Assembly (NCBI RefSeq): GCF_019393635.1 | Contig: NC_057863.1 | Span: forward strand, 39,753,857 to 39,817,856 | DNA: 64,000 bases | Reading direction: 5' to 3' | From: Dromiciops gliroides | Lineage: Eukaryota > Chordata > Mammalia > Microbiotheria > Microbiotheriidae | Part shown: positions 22,601-32,451 of the stretch, piece after piece | Numbering within the stretch: the stretch's first letter is position 1 | Layout: every line of letters starts with the position of its first letter | Notes under the pieces: model-generated | The model's database searches: none | What the model saw: the letters and a program-made list of their open reading frames with translations, nothing else | Told to the model about the DNA's origin: nothing | Translations under genes and position numbers: made by a program

Positions 22601-23380
22601 ATTATTACTTGTATAACTGTTATTCTGAACAATACAATACTCACAGACCAACACTAAGGTTTCTTAGATTAAGGACAGATCGCAGAATCAGCAAATGCCA
22701 CAGAATTAGTAAACCTCACAGAAATATAACAAATTTAAAAATGAAATCAGGAAACTTTCTGATTTCTGCTCCTTAGCCATCATTTTGAGATAAAATGGAT
22801 TTTGGATCATGATAAAAATGCACTCTTTAGTGGCACATTGATATAACTGAATAGGATTCTTCACCAAAAAGGTGGCAAAGAATTGTAGTCCCGTAAAATA
22901 AAATAGGACAAGAAATGAAGTACAAGACTTGCAGTTCCTTACTTAATGATCCAAACTCCCTTTATTACTAGTAGTGCAGAACACCATCCCTCAATAAGGA
23001 ACATGGGGAGGGAACCCTAATAGAGAGGTAAAACTAATCTGGCCTGCCTACAAAGAAGTTTCAATGCTGTTCTTTTCCATGCACACATAGGGTCTTCCAA
23101 TTCCCAGCTCTTTTTGTTTTCAAAGTCTTTCTGAAAGAAAGAATAATCTACCACCACCAATTTTGCTGTATTGTGTCATAGGTAAGAATAAGCATCCTAC
23201 CTCTGAGCATGGAAGAGGGAGATAGGAAAAATGTTGAAATGGAAAGATGAATGCTTAAGGTCAGACCTGAATTCAGCACCAGAGTGATGAAAAGCAGACT
23301 CCCAACATCTAAGCCTCAGCTGGAGAGTTTATCATGTGACCTTTTCTAAAGCAAGGAAACCTCATAGGGACAGGAAGTAT
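22601..23380. other. No recognisable feature
   Basis: No repeat consensus or exon recognised. Confidence 0.4.
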
Positions 23381-23397
23381 GTGAAAATGCTAGGGTG

Positions 23398-23563
23398 GGG
23401 GCAGCTAGGTGGCACAGTGGATAAAGCACTGACCCTGGATTCAGGAGCACCTGAGTTCAAATCCAGCCTCAGACCCTTGATACTTACTAGCTGTGTGACC
23501 CTGGGCAAGTCACTTAACCCTCATTGCCCCACAAAACAAAAACAAAAACAAAAAAAGAAAAAA
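23398..23563 (+). mobile_element. Marsupial SINE (short type)
   Basis: Full-length copy with an (AAAAC)n tail. The 15-bp target duplication gaaaatgctagggtg is at 23383-23397 and 23564-23578. Confidence 0.96.
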
Positions 23564-23639
23564 GAAAATGCTAGGGTGAATTCCAAAAATAGGGGAATCC
23601 CTTCTCTAATGGCCCATAAGTCATAAACATTTATCCTTT

Positions 23640-23860
23640 CACCAAAAAGTTTAAGTGACTTTGTAGTTTATTTGTAAAATGGGGAGTTGGACAGGATAAC
23701 CTCTAATGATTTTTTCTAGTTCTCAACCTATGATTCCATGAGTTACCCCCCTCCCAGTAGAATGTAAGTTCCTTGAGGGCAGGGTCAGCATTTGGTTTTG
23801 GTTTTGGATCCCTAGCACATGGTATAGTGTCTTCAACCTATCTTTTTTTTTAATTGAATT
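23640..23860 (+). repeat. MIR-like end followed by L2-like 3' tail
   Basis: 'tttatttgtaaaatggggag' and 'ctatgattccatgagttac' are MIR-like. 'gaatgtaagttccttgaggg' and 'cctagcacatggtatagtg' are L2-like. Confidence 0.6.
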
Positions 23861-23869
23861 TAACTAAAT

Positions 23870-24440
23870 TGTGTCCCTATATCAAATATCTCAAAAAAGG
23901 AAGTACAGACCAGCAGTAGAGAAGGAAGGGTAAGGAAGAGCTTATTTTTTCCCTATCTTTGCTTGTGAAAAGAGGTGAAATGAGTCTTACAAAGCAAGAT
24001 CTTCATCCATGTTGGACTATTCTCTTTGCTGGTAGTTGACCTTCATGACGTGTATCAGACTGACAACTTATATCAGGAAGCAACTCAGATGGTGGCCCAT
24101 TTTTGCTATATGATTCACATAGCTGGTATCACCATATTATACCATAATATAATACCATATATGGTATTCACATAGTCCTTGTATCACCATCACTCCAGCT
24201 GATGACTAATTCCTGAAAAACAAAGGTCCATCCCACAAATTTCCAAAAGGCAAGAATTTGCATCTTGGGTTCCTGTTTGGATTGAAAGTTCAATAGACAA
24301 ACTCATCAAAGGGAGCAACACTTGGACAGCCAGAGAACCTTGACCTATGAGGGAGCAATTCATTTTGGAAAAAAGATATCATAACTTTTAATAATGGAGA
24401 GCTTGGCTTCAGGAGGAAGAGAATTATTGGAGGGAGAAAA
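23870..24440. other. No recognisable feature
   Basis: Includes a short 'accatattataccataatat' direct-repeat patch near 24,130-24,165, otherwise nothing recognised. Confidence 0.4.
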
Positions 24441-24449
24441 ATGGACCAT

Positions 24450-24450
<1 letters not shown>

Positions 24451-24487
<37 letters not shown>

Positions 24488-24548
24488 CACACACACACAA
24501 ACACACATGCAAACACACACACACGCGCACATACACACACACACACAC
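24451..24548. repeat. (CA)n microsatellite
   Basis: Interrupted CA run of nearly 100 bases with a few CG and AA interruptions. Open frames on both strands here are purely repetitive. Confidence 0.98.
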
Positions 24549-24869
24549 TGTATGGTCTTGCCTTGTCTTTCTCCAGCAAACTCTATTTAATCTTAGTGAT
24601 TCATTCTAATTTCCTGATGGAAGTAAATCTGCACTTACTAAGGTGTAGAGAAACAAGGGCTGATACAATGTCTGTTTCTTCATCTGAAACATGAAGGGCT
24701 TTTAAGGTCCCTTTGAACTCCAAATCTATGAACCTATGTAAAGTAGGCAACTGTTTCTAGAGTGGGCTCTACTGGGCTCAGTTGGCTATGAGGTGACTAA
24801 TATTTACAGCAACCTTATGGAAATGAAAAGCTTTACTGTCCTCCAAATAATTTACATAGCAATCTGCCT

Positions 24870-25140
24870 AAAGTCAGTCAACAAACCTACTATGTGCCAG
24901 GCACTGTGATAAACAGCAGGGGATGCAAAGACAGGGGTAAAAAATAGTCCCTGTCTCAAGGAGCACACAGTCAAATATGAGAGATAACTATGTACAAAGG
25001 CAAGATTTCTACAGGATCAATTGGAAATTGACAGGGAGAAAGTACAAAGATTAAGGAGAACTGAAAAAGTCTTCTTGCCAAAGTGGGACTTTGGTTGAGA
25101 TTTGAAGGATGCCAGGAGGCCTGAATTTCCCAAGATTAGG
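24870..25140 (+). repeat. L2/L3-like LINE fragment
   Basis: 'ctactatgtgccaggcactg', 'ctgtctcaaggagcacacag' and then 'gggactttggttgagatttg' suggest a longer stretch of the same LINE class as at 36-38 kb. Confidence 0.6.
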
Positions 25141-25394
25141 GTAATTTACCTCACCTGAACACCCACTCTGGTACTTTATTCTGTTTACAGGTTACCTTGA
25201 GCATATTAAAGGCTACCCCAAGGAACATAAGGTCTGTCAGAACCTACCAAACTATAAAGATTTTGACGATGGACTATGAGTTGGATCATGTGGCTATCAT
25301 TTGACAATATAAGTCCAATTGGCTAGGAGGTGTTGAATATTTACACCACACAGCAACCTTATGGTGAAGGGAGTCCTAACACTATGAGACTTGC

Positions 25395-25575
25395 AAAATA
25401 TTTTACAAATATTATTTTATTTGATCTTCACAACATCCCTGGAAAGTAGGAGGAAAATAAGGCAATGGGTGATTAGATGACTTGCGTAGGATTTCACAGC
25501 TACTAAGTGTCTGAGGCGTGATTTGACCCCTGGCCCTTCTACATCCAAGTCCAGTGCTCTATTCACTAAATGAAT
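25395..25575 (-). repeat. MIR-like SINE
   Basis: 'tatttgatcttcacaacatc', 'gatttcacagctactaagtg' and 'gtgctctattcactaaatga' in antisense order. Confidence 0.72.
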
Positions 25576-25639
25576 TCAGTGGTTTAAGTATCTAAATATT
25601 GCCCAACCAAAACACCCCAAGTCTGTGGCTAATATTTTC

Positions 25640-26290
25640 CTCCCTTTTGCATAGGTAACAAAGAAAGACATGGAGAATTGTTTGGAAAAGACATGGCATA
25701 CAGGACCAGGGAGGCAGTCATAACTTGTACTTTGCTCTGGTCACACCACAACTACCATGAGGTACCACACTTCAAGAAGGATAATGAGCAGATAGGGAGC
25801 ACCCAGTGCTTGGCAACCAGAATAATAAAGACATTCAGTTTCATGCCATGTGAGAACAAATGGGGGACAATATGAAGCAGAGGAAAGACCCCTGACTGGC
25901 ATCAGAAGACCTGGTTTCCCAATCCATCTCTGCCTCCTAACCACCTATGAGAACTTGGGAAAATCACCTTTTCTGTTACAGCCTCAGTTTCCTCATCTGT
26001 AAAATGAAGGAATTGGGCTAGGTAGGCTCAGAGGTCCCTTGTAGTTCTGGTGATATTATCTAGGTCCCAGGATGAAAGCCACTGGAGAGTACAATTGCAG
26101 AGGGGGCTGTGATGGCTATCTCCACATATTAGAAGGACTGGCGTGGAGAAGAAGGAATAAATTTGTTCAGCTTGGCCTTAAAGGGCAGAACTCGTCATGA
26201 TGGGTGTATGTTTCAGAGGTTCTTGATAATTGGAGTGACCAAAGTAGAATGAGCTGCCTCCCCTCTCTGAGTCCAGGCTTGATGACCTCT
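25640..26290 (+). mobile_element. CR1/L3-like LINE 3' part, split by a MIR
   Basis: The left piece (25,640-25,870) has 'ctttgctctggtcacaccac' and 'cacacttcaagaaggataatg'. The right piece (26,070-26,290) has 'cagcttggccttaaagggca' and 'gaatgagctgcctcccctct'. Both follow the end of a CR1-clade ORF2 in order. The MIR at 25,872-26,065 interrupts it. Confidence 0.6.
25872..26065 (+). repeat. MIR-like SINE
   Basis: 'cagaagacctggtttcccaa', 'cagcctcagtttcctcatct', 'gtaaaatgaaggaattgggc' in plus order. Confidence 0.78.
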
Positions 26291-26625
26291 TGTCAATAAT
26301 ATTGCAGACAGGTTCCTTTTTTCACCTGAGACCACCTCTGAGTCTGAGATCCTCTGTTTCAATCCAGTGCAATAAAATTCCCCAAGGATTTATCAAGGGC
26401 CAAGTATGTACATCATGGCCCTGTGCCAGACATACAAAGATCACACTGAAAAGCCATGATCCTGTGGGTGTCAGGTGGAATTCAGTGCTAGAAGATTTAG
26501 GAGGAGCAGGTGGGGAAACAAAGAAAGCCCTGTGACTGCCTTGCAGTTGTCCCTCAGATAGGCTGGGGCTTGGTTGTTTTCCAGGATCACCTGTCATGGT
26601 GCAGGTTTACTGACTTGTAGCTCAG

Positions 26626-26735
26626 GTGTGCATTTGACTGCTCAAATGTGCCAGAACTCCCGGCAGCCTGCCGCCATCTATTTATAGGAATGACTTCACC
26701 CTCTGCTGGAACGCAGCAGCTGTTCGGCAGTGCCC
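26626..26735. promoter_or_regulatory. Candidate regulatory element: cluster of muscle-type motifs
   Basis: Within 110 bases I see a perfect MEF2-type site CTATTTATAG (26678-26687), an overlapping TEAD/MCAT-type AGGAATG (26686-26692), an E-box CAGCTG (26717-26722), a further E-box-like CAAATG (26643-26648) and a YY1-like GCCATC (26674-26679). The block carries five CpGs in otherwise CpG-poor DNA and overlaps no repeat I recognise. Motif meaning is established for muscle enhancers. Function here is inference. CTATTTATAG could also serve as a TATA box. Confidence 0.35.
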
Positions 26736-26739
26736 GGCA

Positions 26740-27830
26740 ATACACTCCAAGGACTTGGGGCATATCTAATTGAGCACTTAGGTACTGCAGTGATAGGTGC
26801 CTCAGAAATATTTAGATAAAATGCTTTTCCCCAGATGGAACCTACCCAGAATACCAGGGTTTAAACCCCCACTTTGCAGGACTGCCAATGAGCCTGAGCT
26901 TGGAGTACCAGGATGAGAGGGAGACCTCTCCTCCCTCCTGCTGTAAACATGACAAAGAAGAGACTGAGAATAGGAAAATTTGGCCCTTTGCTGCCTCTTA
27001 TTTCTTCCCGTTGAAGAAAGAAAAGAATAGCCTCTCTGGAAATGTTCTGGATGGGGTGGGACAGGAACAGGGACCGCAGCAGCAAGTGGATGATCTGTAA
27101 GGCTGCAACCTCCATACCTCCAACTATGGCCTTGGAATAGCCTAGGGATAAGACTTAGAGGGTTGCAGGAATGTCAGAGTAGAATAAGTTTATATAGTGT
27201 TGAGTTTGGACAGTAGCTCCCCAAAATCAGAACGTGTCACATTTATCATTTTATCCCACATGCCTTCCAGAGTCTGAATGACCATTACTACTAGGAGTTC
27301 TTTTATTTGTAGGAGGGGAGGAGGAGTTAGGGCAGGGAGATTCCAGAAATCATACCTGGGTCAGATAAAGGAAAAACCATCTTCAGTTATCTAGGTGAGT
27401 GGGGCATCATAAGACAGACACAAAAAAATCTAAGACACCAACACTTGGCCATTATTAGGGAAGTTGATGTGGGAGGGTGAAGAGAAGCTCATCTCTCCAG
27501 GCATTGTCTTGTGGATTTCTCATTTTAACTAATTATTTTTGGTAACTGAAGGTCAAACTCTTTTGTTTCTAGGAAGTAAAGGTATAGTCAGCATTCAGTA
27601 TATCCTGCCCCCCCTCCGAGGCAAAGCTCTAGGTCATCCTACCCCAGTTATGACTTTGTTTACTGAACACCAATCAATCATGCACCAAGTGGCAGGGCAT
27701 TTTGTCTATAATGAAAGATAATATTTTCAAGTTCTGCAGTTTTCATTAGAGTAGGTCCTTTTTCTGCCGAAAAAAAATTCAATTCCTCTGTAACTTGGGT
27801 AATGGCTCAAAGAAGCAAAGTTAAACAAAA
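26740..27830. other. No recognisable feature
   Basis: Moderately GC-richer than average near 26,860-27,120. Short opposing open frames (70-84 codons) overlap each other and show no family resemblance. Confidence 0.4.
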
Positions 27831-27839
27831 AATAGCACT

Positions 27840-28090
27840 GAATTAGGGACCTGAGGCCAAAGATGTAAATACAAGTGTGGCTTTGGGCAAGTCACTTCAA
27901 CTCTCTGGCCTCTATTACTTCATCTTTAAAATGAAAGGGTTGAACTTAAAAAGTCCCTGAAAAATTGATATCTAGGCTCCTCAGAACCCAAGGTCACTTC
28001 TGTCCTCCCAGAAGGCATTGGAGAATGATATTAGTTTATATGCCTTGTGTATAGAAGGATCTTAATGAATGCTTATTGAATGAATGAGTG
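27840..28090 (+). repeat. MIR-like SINE followed by L2-like 3' tail
   Basis: 'tggctttgggcaagtcactt' and 'ttacttcatctttaaaatga' mark the MIR. 'tgaatgcttattgaatgaat' marks the L2-type end. Confidence 0.7.
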
Positions 28091-28155
28091 AATATAGCTT
28101 CTCATTCTAGGAACTGTTTGATGTACTTCTACATGATTAATATACTATTGGTCTT

Positions 28156-28339
28156 TTTATCATAAAAGTATTTTATTATTTTCTAGTTGCATGTAGAGAT
28201 ACTTTTCAACCTATGTTTTTTATAAGATTTCTAGTTCCAAATTTTTTTCTCTCCCTCCCTTCCCTCCCTCCTCCTCAAGACAGCAAGCAATCTTATATAG
28301 GTTATACGTGTACAATCACATTAAACATTTCTGCATTAC
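28156..28339 (-). mobile_element. Short 5'-truncated L1 (3' UTR only)
   Basis: Its sequence parallels the 3' UTR of the L1 at 1767 ('agtattttattattttctag', 'gacagcaagcaatcttatat', 'acattaaacatttctgcatta'). The 14-bp target duplication atactattggtctt is at 28142-28155 and 28340-28353, so it inserted at only 184 bp. Confidence 0.95.
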
Positions 28340-28374
28340 ATACTATTGGTCTTGATTGAGAAGAATTAAAGAAA

Positions 28375-28540
28375 ACCAACAATGGCATAGAATAGTGCAA
28401 AAAATAGACCCAGAGTCAAAAGCCTAGGTTTCTGACAATAACTAGTTCTGGGATCCTGGGCAGATGTCACCACTTCAGGCTGCCATTTGATCCTCAGCAA
28501 GATGAGTACGTTGAAACAGGTGAGCTCTACGTTCCCTTCC
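28375..28540 (+). repeat. MIR-like SINE
   Basis: 'gacccagagtcaaaagccta', 'ctgggatcctgggcagatgt', 'gagctctacgttcccttcca' in plus order. Confidence 0.65.
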
Positions 28541-29030
28541 AGTCCTGACATTTTATGCTGTACATATCAGCGTTATTCCACAATGTACCCCCATTCAGGA
28601 TTCCAACAGGATCCCTCCACCATCATCTCTACCCCCAAACTGATGACCATTTTCATTCTTAGAGAGTATCTGCCATGTAAGCTTAGGAAACAAGATACTG
28701 GATACTAGGGAAAGATTGGGAGCAGGTGATAGAATAAAGCCATTTCAGAAAGCACCCCTGCTTAGTTTCCCCCACAAAGAGAGATTCTAACCAGTTTCCA
28801 CAGATATAAAGCTTTGTCCAATTATCCTCAAACTTTTTTTTTAATTTCTTTGCTCATCTCACTGAATACATGACAACTACATAATGCACTGGGCAGTTTC
28901 CATCCAGGTGATAAATAATGATGCCCATGGTACCTCCCTCCCTGGATGTTTGTGAAGCTCCAGTAAGATAATGTGAAATACACTGCAGGTCTAAGTGCTT
29001 TGTTACCCTTGTTGATCATCTCCATCCTTT
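28541..29030. other. No recognisable feature
   Basis: Nothing beyond short unsupported open frames. Confidence 0.4.
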
Positions 29031-29034
29031 CACA

Positions 29035-29850
29035 AAATCACTGAATTTGAGAGTTGGAAGGGACCCCAAGCACCTAGTCCTATGACATGTCTATGACATG
29101 CCTGCCAAATGGACATCCAACCTCTGCTCAAAGACCTCCAAGTAGAAGGAATCCACAGTCTCTCAAAGCAGATCATTCTACTTTAGGATGGCTCTATTTG
29201 GTAGGAAGTTTGTCTTCTTATGAACCGTAAATTTCTTTTACTTCTTTTACTTCTGTGCTTGGGTTCTGCCCTGTGAGTCAAACAAAAATGTCCATTCTCT
29301 CTTCCACCTGGGCATCCTCTGAATGCTTGTTGACAGTTATCTTGTCCTCTGAGTCCTCTCTTCTCCCAGCTAAATACATCCACTTCATCGAACTGATTTT
29401 CATATGTCATAAACTCAAGGCCCTTCATCATACTGGTTGCTCTCCTCCAAATACTCACTGGCTTGTCAATGCCCTTCTTAAACTATATTGGCCAGAAGTG
29501 AACACAATAATCCAGTTTTGGTCTGATACAAGCAGAGAATGGGTTATCCTATATCTGGAAGCTATCTCTCTCTTTTCTTTTCTTTTTTTTGTGGTGCAAT
29601 GAGGGTTAAGTGACTTGCCCAGGGTCACACAGCTAGTAAGTGTCAAGTGTCTGAGGCCGGATTTGAACTCAGGTCCTCCTGAATCCAGGAACAGTGTTCT
29701 ATCCACTGTGCCACCTAACTGCCCTAGCTATATCTCTCCTAAAGATGCCCAAGGTCTCGATAGCTATTTTGGCTGCACCAATAACTCATACTGAGCTTGC
29801 AGCCCAATAGCATCCCTAGATCTTATTTAGGACAGATGCTAACTAAACAT
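29035..29850 (-). mobile_element. CR1/L3-like LINE 3' part, antisense, split by a SINE
   Basis: 'gttggaagggaccccaagca', 'catccaacctctgctcaaag', 'aggatggctctatttggtag', 'ctgggcatcctctgaatgct' and 'attggccagaagtgaacaca' run in the antisense order of a CR1-clade LINE end. The SINE at 29,571-29,725 interrupts it. Confidence 0.65.
29571..29725 (-). mobile_element. Marsupial SINE (short type)
   Basis: Full reverse copy with a CT/T-rich tail. The duplicated target is approximately agctatctctc (29,560-29,570) and agctatatctctc (29,726-29,738). Confidence 0.93.
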
Positions 29851-29859
29851 GTCTCCCCA

Positions 29860-30225
29860 CTACATGTTTCATTGATAATAGAACTGATATGACTGTGCAT
29901 TGTTTTTGCCAATCCTTTGTCACCAACCATTGTTCTGAGAGGTCAAATTCTACTTAGAAAGTTATGAGCTTGGGGATGAACAGGGAATATACTGAGAGGA
30001 GAAGAGGGCAAGATGTAGGGCATTTGGCATGGAAGGGAGGCAGAGGAGATAGAGAAGAATATGCTTCAGAGCAATTACTTATATGTAGAAGGGAGAGATC
30101 TGAGTGGGGTGGGGGAAGGGGCATTTCTCTTTCTATATTTAAGGGATTAAAACAAAAAGCTTCCTAGGTTTTATGTGTTTCCATATACCATACAATGTTC
30201 ATTAAATTGCTTTCTAAAAAACCAA
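29860..30225. other. No recognisable feature
   Basis: A 67-codon purine-rich frame lies here without support. Confidence 0.4.
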
Positions 30226-30230
30226 GTAGT

Positions 30231-30430
30231 GGCAGCTAGGTGGCGCAGTGGATCAAGCACCGGCCCTGGATTCAGGAGGACCTGAGTTCAAATCTGATCT
30301 CAGACACTTGACACTTATTACCTGTGACCTTGGGCAAGTCACTTAACCCCAATTGCTCCGCAAAAAAAAAAAAAAAAACCAACCAAACAAACAAAAAAAA
30401 CCATACAAACAAAAAAAGCAAACAAACAAA
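30231..30430 (+). mobile_element. Marsupial SINE (short type) with long A/C-rich tail
   Basis: GGCAGCTAGGTGGCGCAGTG head at 30231, core intact, then an A16 run and about 60 bases of degenerate (CAAA)n. It is close to the consensus, which suggests youth. Confidence 0.93.
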
Positions 30431-31061
30431 AAAACAACAAGTAAACATTATAGGAAGAAAAACATAAATAACATCATTAAAACATAAAAAACATCATTAC
30501 CTATATGTGAATCTCTAGCAATAACCCCTAAAAATAAGCATGAGGACATTTCTCATAGAAAATATGACCAGTAATGCTTAAAGAAATAGATCTCCTTCTC
30601 TTCTTTCTCCATCTCTCTTTCCACCCCCTAACACCTCTATACGTCTATCTGTCTTGCTTTTATTTTCTTCCTCAGAAACTGACTTTCTATAACACCAGAA
30701 ACAAGCAGACATCAGAGTCTATGTGGCCACAGAAAGCTGACTCTGACTGAATAACAGAGGCTACAGGGCTATGGGAAGATGATGTAATATCTTCAGGGCT
30801 GATGCCCTAGGAGGTAATCAGTGTAAAGCTGTGCTGCTAGGTCCAGTAAGCAAATGGGCACCTTAATATATGGGATGGGTCACATCCACAGCTTCCCCCT
30901 AGGGATTTAGCATAACCTTATATGGGTGAGAGACATGTTTCTCAGACATAGACATCCCAGGGGTGCCTCTTCCCCCTACCCAACATCTTCCTTTCCAAAA
31001 TGACTCCAGATCTTTGCACCCCTCCACCTCATATAACAAAATGGCTCCATCTTTCTTCCTC
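30431..31061. other. No recognisable feature
   Basis: Left flank of the LTR element. No gene or repeat recognised. Confidence 0.4.
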
Positions 31062-31065
31062 CTTT

Positions 31066-31435
31066 TGTAACGATTGGAATAACGCCACCTGCTGGATACT
31101 AACTGTAGAAGAGTTCTGCCCATGAAGTGAAGGTCTTTGAGGGCAAGACCAGGAGTCTTGTCTTTGGTATCAGGAAGTGACGCGGACTAGTGGGAGGAGG
31201 AAGGAAGAGACTGGCGCTCGGTCTCGCTCTCTTCCTTTTGGACTCTGGCGGAGAGTGGAGCTAGAAATGTGCTCTCCCTTTAATAGATAGGAATCTAGGC
31301 CTTTCTTTCTCTTTACCAAATTCTTATTCTCCTTAATAAATGCTTAAAAGCCTAACTCTTGCTAAAGCTTATAATTTATTGGCGACCACTCATTAAATAG
31401 TTTAGACAGTTTAGCTAGAATTTTAGCCCTTAACA
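31066..31435 (+). mobile_element. 5' LTR
   Basis: It runs TGTAACG...TTAACA. A CpG-bearing, GC-richer promoter part lies at about 31,180-31,260, a poly(A) signal AATAAA at 31335-31340, and about 95 bases of R/U5 follow. U5 contains TGGCGACCAC at 31380-31389, which resembles the start of the primer-binding site. Confidence 0.97.
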
Positions 31436-31437
31436 GA

Positions 31438-31456
31438 TGGCTGACCACGAAGAGGA
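31438..31456 (+). promoter_or_regulatory. Primer-binding site, tRNA-Arg-like
   Basis: Two bases after the LTR lies TGGCTGACCACGAAGAGG. From memory, the 3' end of a mammalian tRNA-Arg predicts TGGCGACCACGAAGGG. The match needs one inserted T and one substitution. Assignment to tRNA-Arg is therefore likely but not exact. Confidence 0.65.
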
Positions 31457-31572
31457 AAGCTAACCCTCAGTCTTCTTCTGATCTGCTGGTTGGGTAAGAA
31501 ATTTCCCCTCCCTCTCCCTTTAACTGCTAAGTACTGGTGTACTGGCTGTGTTTTTCCTTTGAATTTTTTCGA

Positions 31573-32451
31573 ATGGACCTTTTAAACTCCCTAATTATCC
31601 TATTTTTGATTTTGGTCTGTTTAACCAGACAAATGGGAGATAAGATCATGTTAATGCTTTGTTTTTGTGGATTTTCTATTTTTCTTTTTATTTTTGTTAA
31701 AAGAGCCAGCAACTTACTCACACAAGGAAATATCTCTCCCTCTCCCAACCATGCTTTTTCAGAGAAACCTGAAGAGATTCCTGCAGCTTTTCCCAATTCT
31801 AACACTAATTGTTGCTCTAATTTTGCATGCCTGGAGGCAATGACCCACCCTCTAGAAGCTTTTAATCCCCTAGCACCTGGAGGCAAAGTGGGGGAAGAGG
31901 AATCCAGGCCTGAGTTCAAAATCAAATCTGATTCAAATTGCTCTGGTCCCTCCCCTCCTCTCCAGACCCCACCCTCTACTCCTCCTATGGCCAAGCCCAT
32001 AGCTTCCCCTGCCTGGGAAGTCCAGAGATCTGGTGCGCATGCTCAACTTTTTCTACCTGCATTTGCAGCTTCAGGCTCAGCCCTTCCCCGGCCTGGCTGT
32101 GCTTTTGAGACAATCTTAGAAAGCTCTTTAAATTCCAGATATGCTCGTTTTGTTCATAATTTTGCTAACCTGCTTTTGTCTTTCATTAGTAATCTTATAA
32201 AGCATTTGTATGGTGAAAAGACTGACAGACAATATAGAGGGGTTAAAGAAGAAAAACTTAAGCTGAATAAGAATGACAATCATCAACATAGTTCAAGACT
32301 CTGCTTCTTTTGCCATGGAAGGGTATATATTTTACAGAAATGTAGAAGTAAGCAGCAAGGTATTGATATGAGTATTGGGGATTTTAGATATCGGAATCAA
32401 AAGTGTTCTGAATTCACTCAGATTATTAATGTCAGTTCAGAGGTTACATAG
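31573..32451 (+). CDS. Single long ORF of the LTR element, gag-derived remnant or novel protein
   Basis: The ATG at 31573 is the first in a frame that is open from 31537 to a TAG at 32449-32451, giving 292 residues. In order: a hydrophobic segment at about residues 3-18, a second at about 25-42 (both long enough to span a membrane), a Ser/Pro-rich middle with a proline-dense patch at about 126-148, a hydrophobic stretch at about 193-211, a basic Lys/Asn-rich part, then Cys-X2-Cys-X4-Tyr-X4-Cys at residues 244-257 (32302-32343). That has retroviral nucleocapsid zinc-knuckle spacing but with Tyr where His is expected. The tail is what remains of gag-like sequence. The hydrophobic N-terminus is unlike a usual matrix domain. 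It sits where gag should, 137 bases after the 5' LTR. Whether it is translated is unknown. Confidence 0.6.
   Translation: MDLLNSLIILFLILVCLTRQMGDKIMLMLCFCGFSIFLFIFVKRASNLLTQGNISPSPNHAFSEKPEEIPAAFPNSNTNCCSNFACLEAMTHPLEAFNPLAPGGKVGEEESRPEFKIKSDSNCSGPSPPLQTPPSTPPMAKPIASPAWEVQRSGAHAQLFLPAFAASGSALPRPGCAFETILESSLNSRYARFVHNFANLLLSFISNLIKHLYGEKTDRQYRGVKEEKLKLNKNDNHQHSSRLCFFCHGRVYILQKCRSKQQGIDMSIGDFRYRNQKCSEFTQIINVSSEVT

Noticed and set aside
23398-23470. tRNA gene
   Set aside because: The A- and B-box-like words belong to the tRNA-derived head of a SINE that lacks a foldable acceptor stem, as in the other SINE copies.
26322-26597. 91-codon minus-strand and 81-codon plus-strand frames
   Set aside because: They overlap one another and part of an old LINE fragment. 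No protein family recognised.
31527-32000. 157-codon minus-strand frame
   Set aside because: It lies antisense to the LTR-element ORF with no matching features. It is a shadow.
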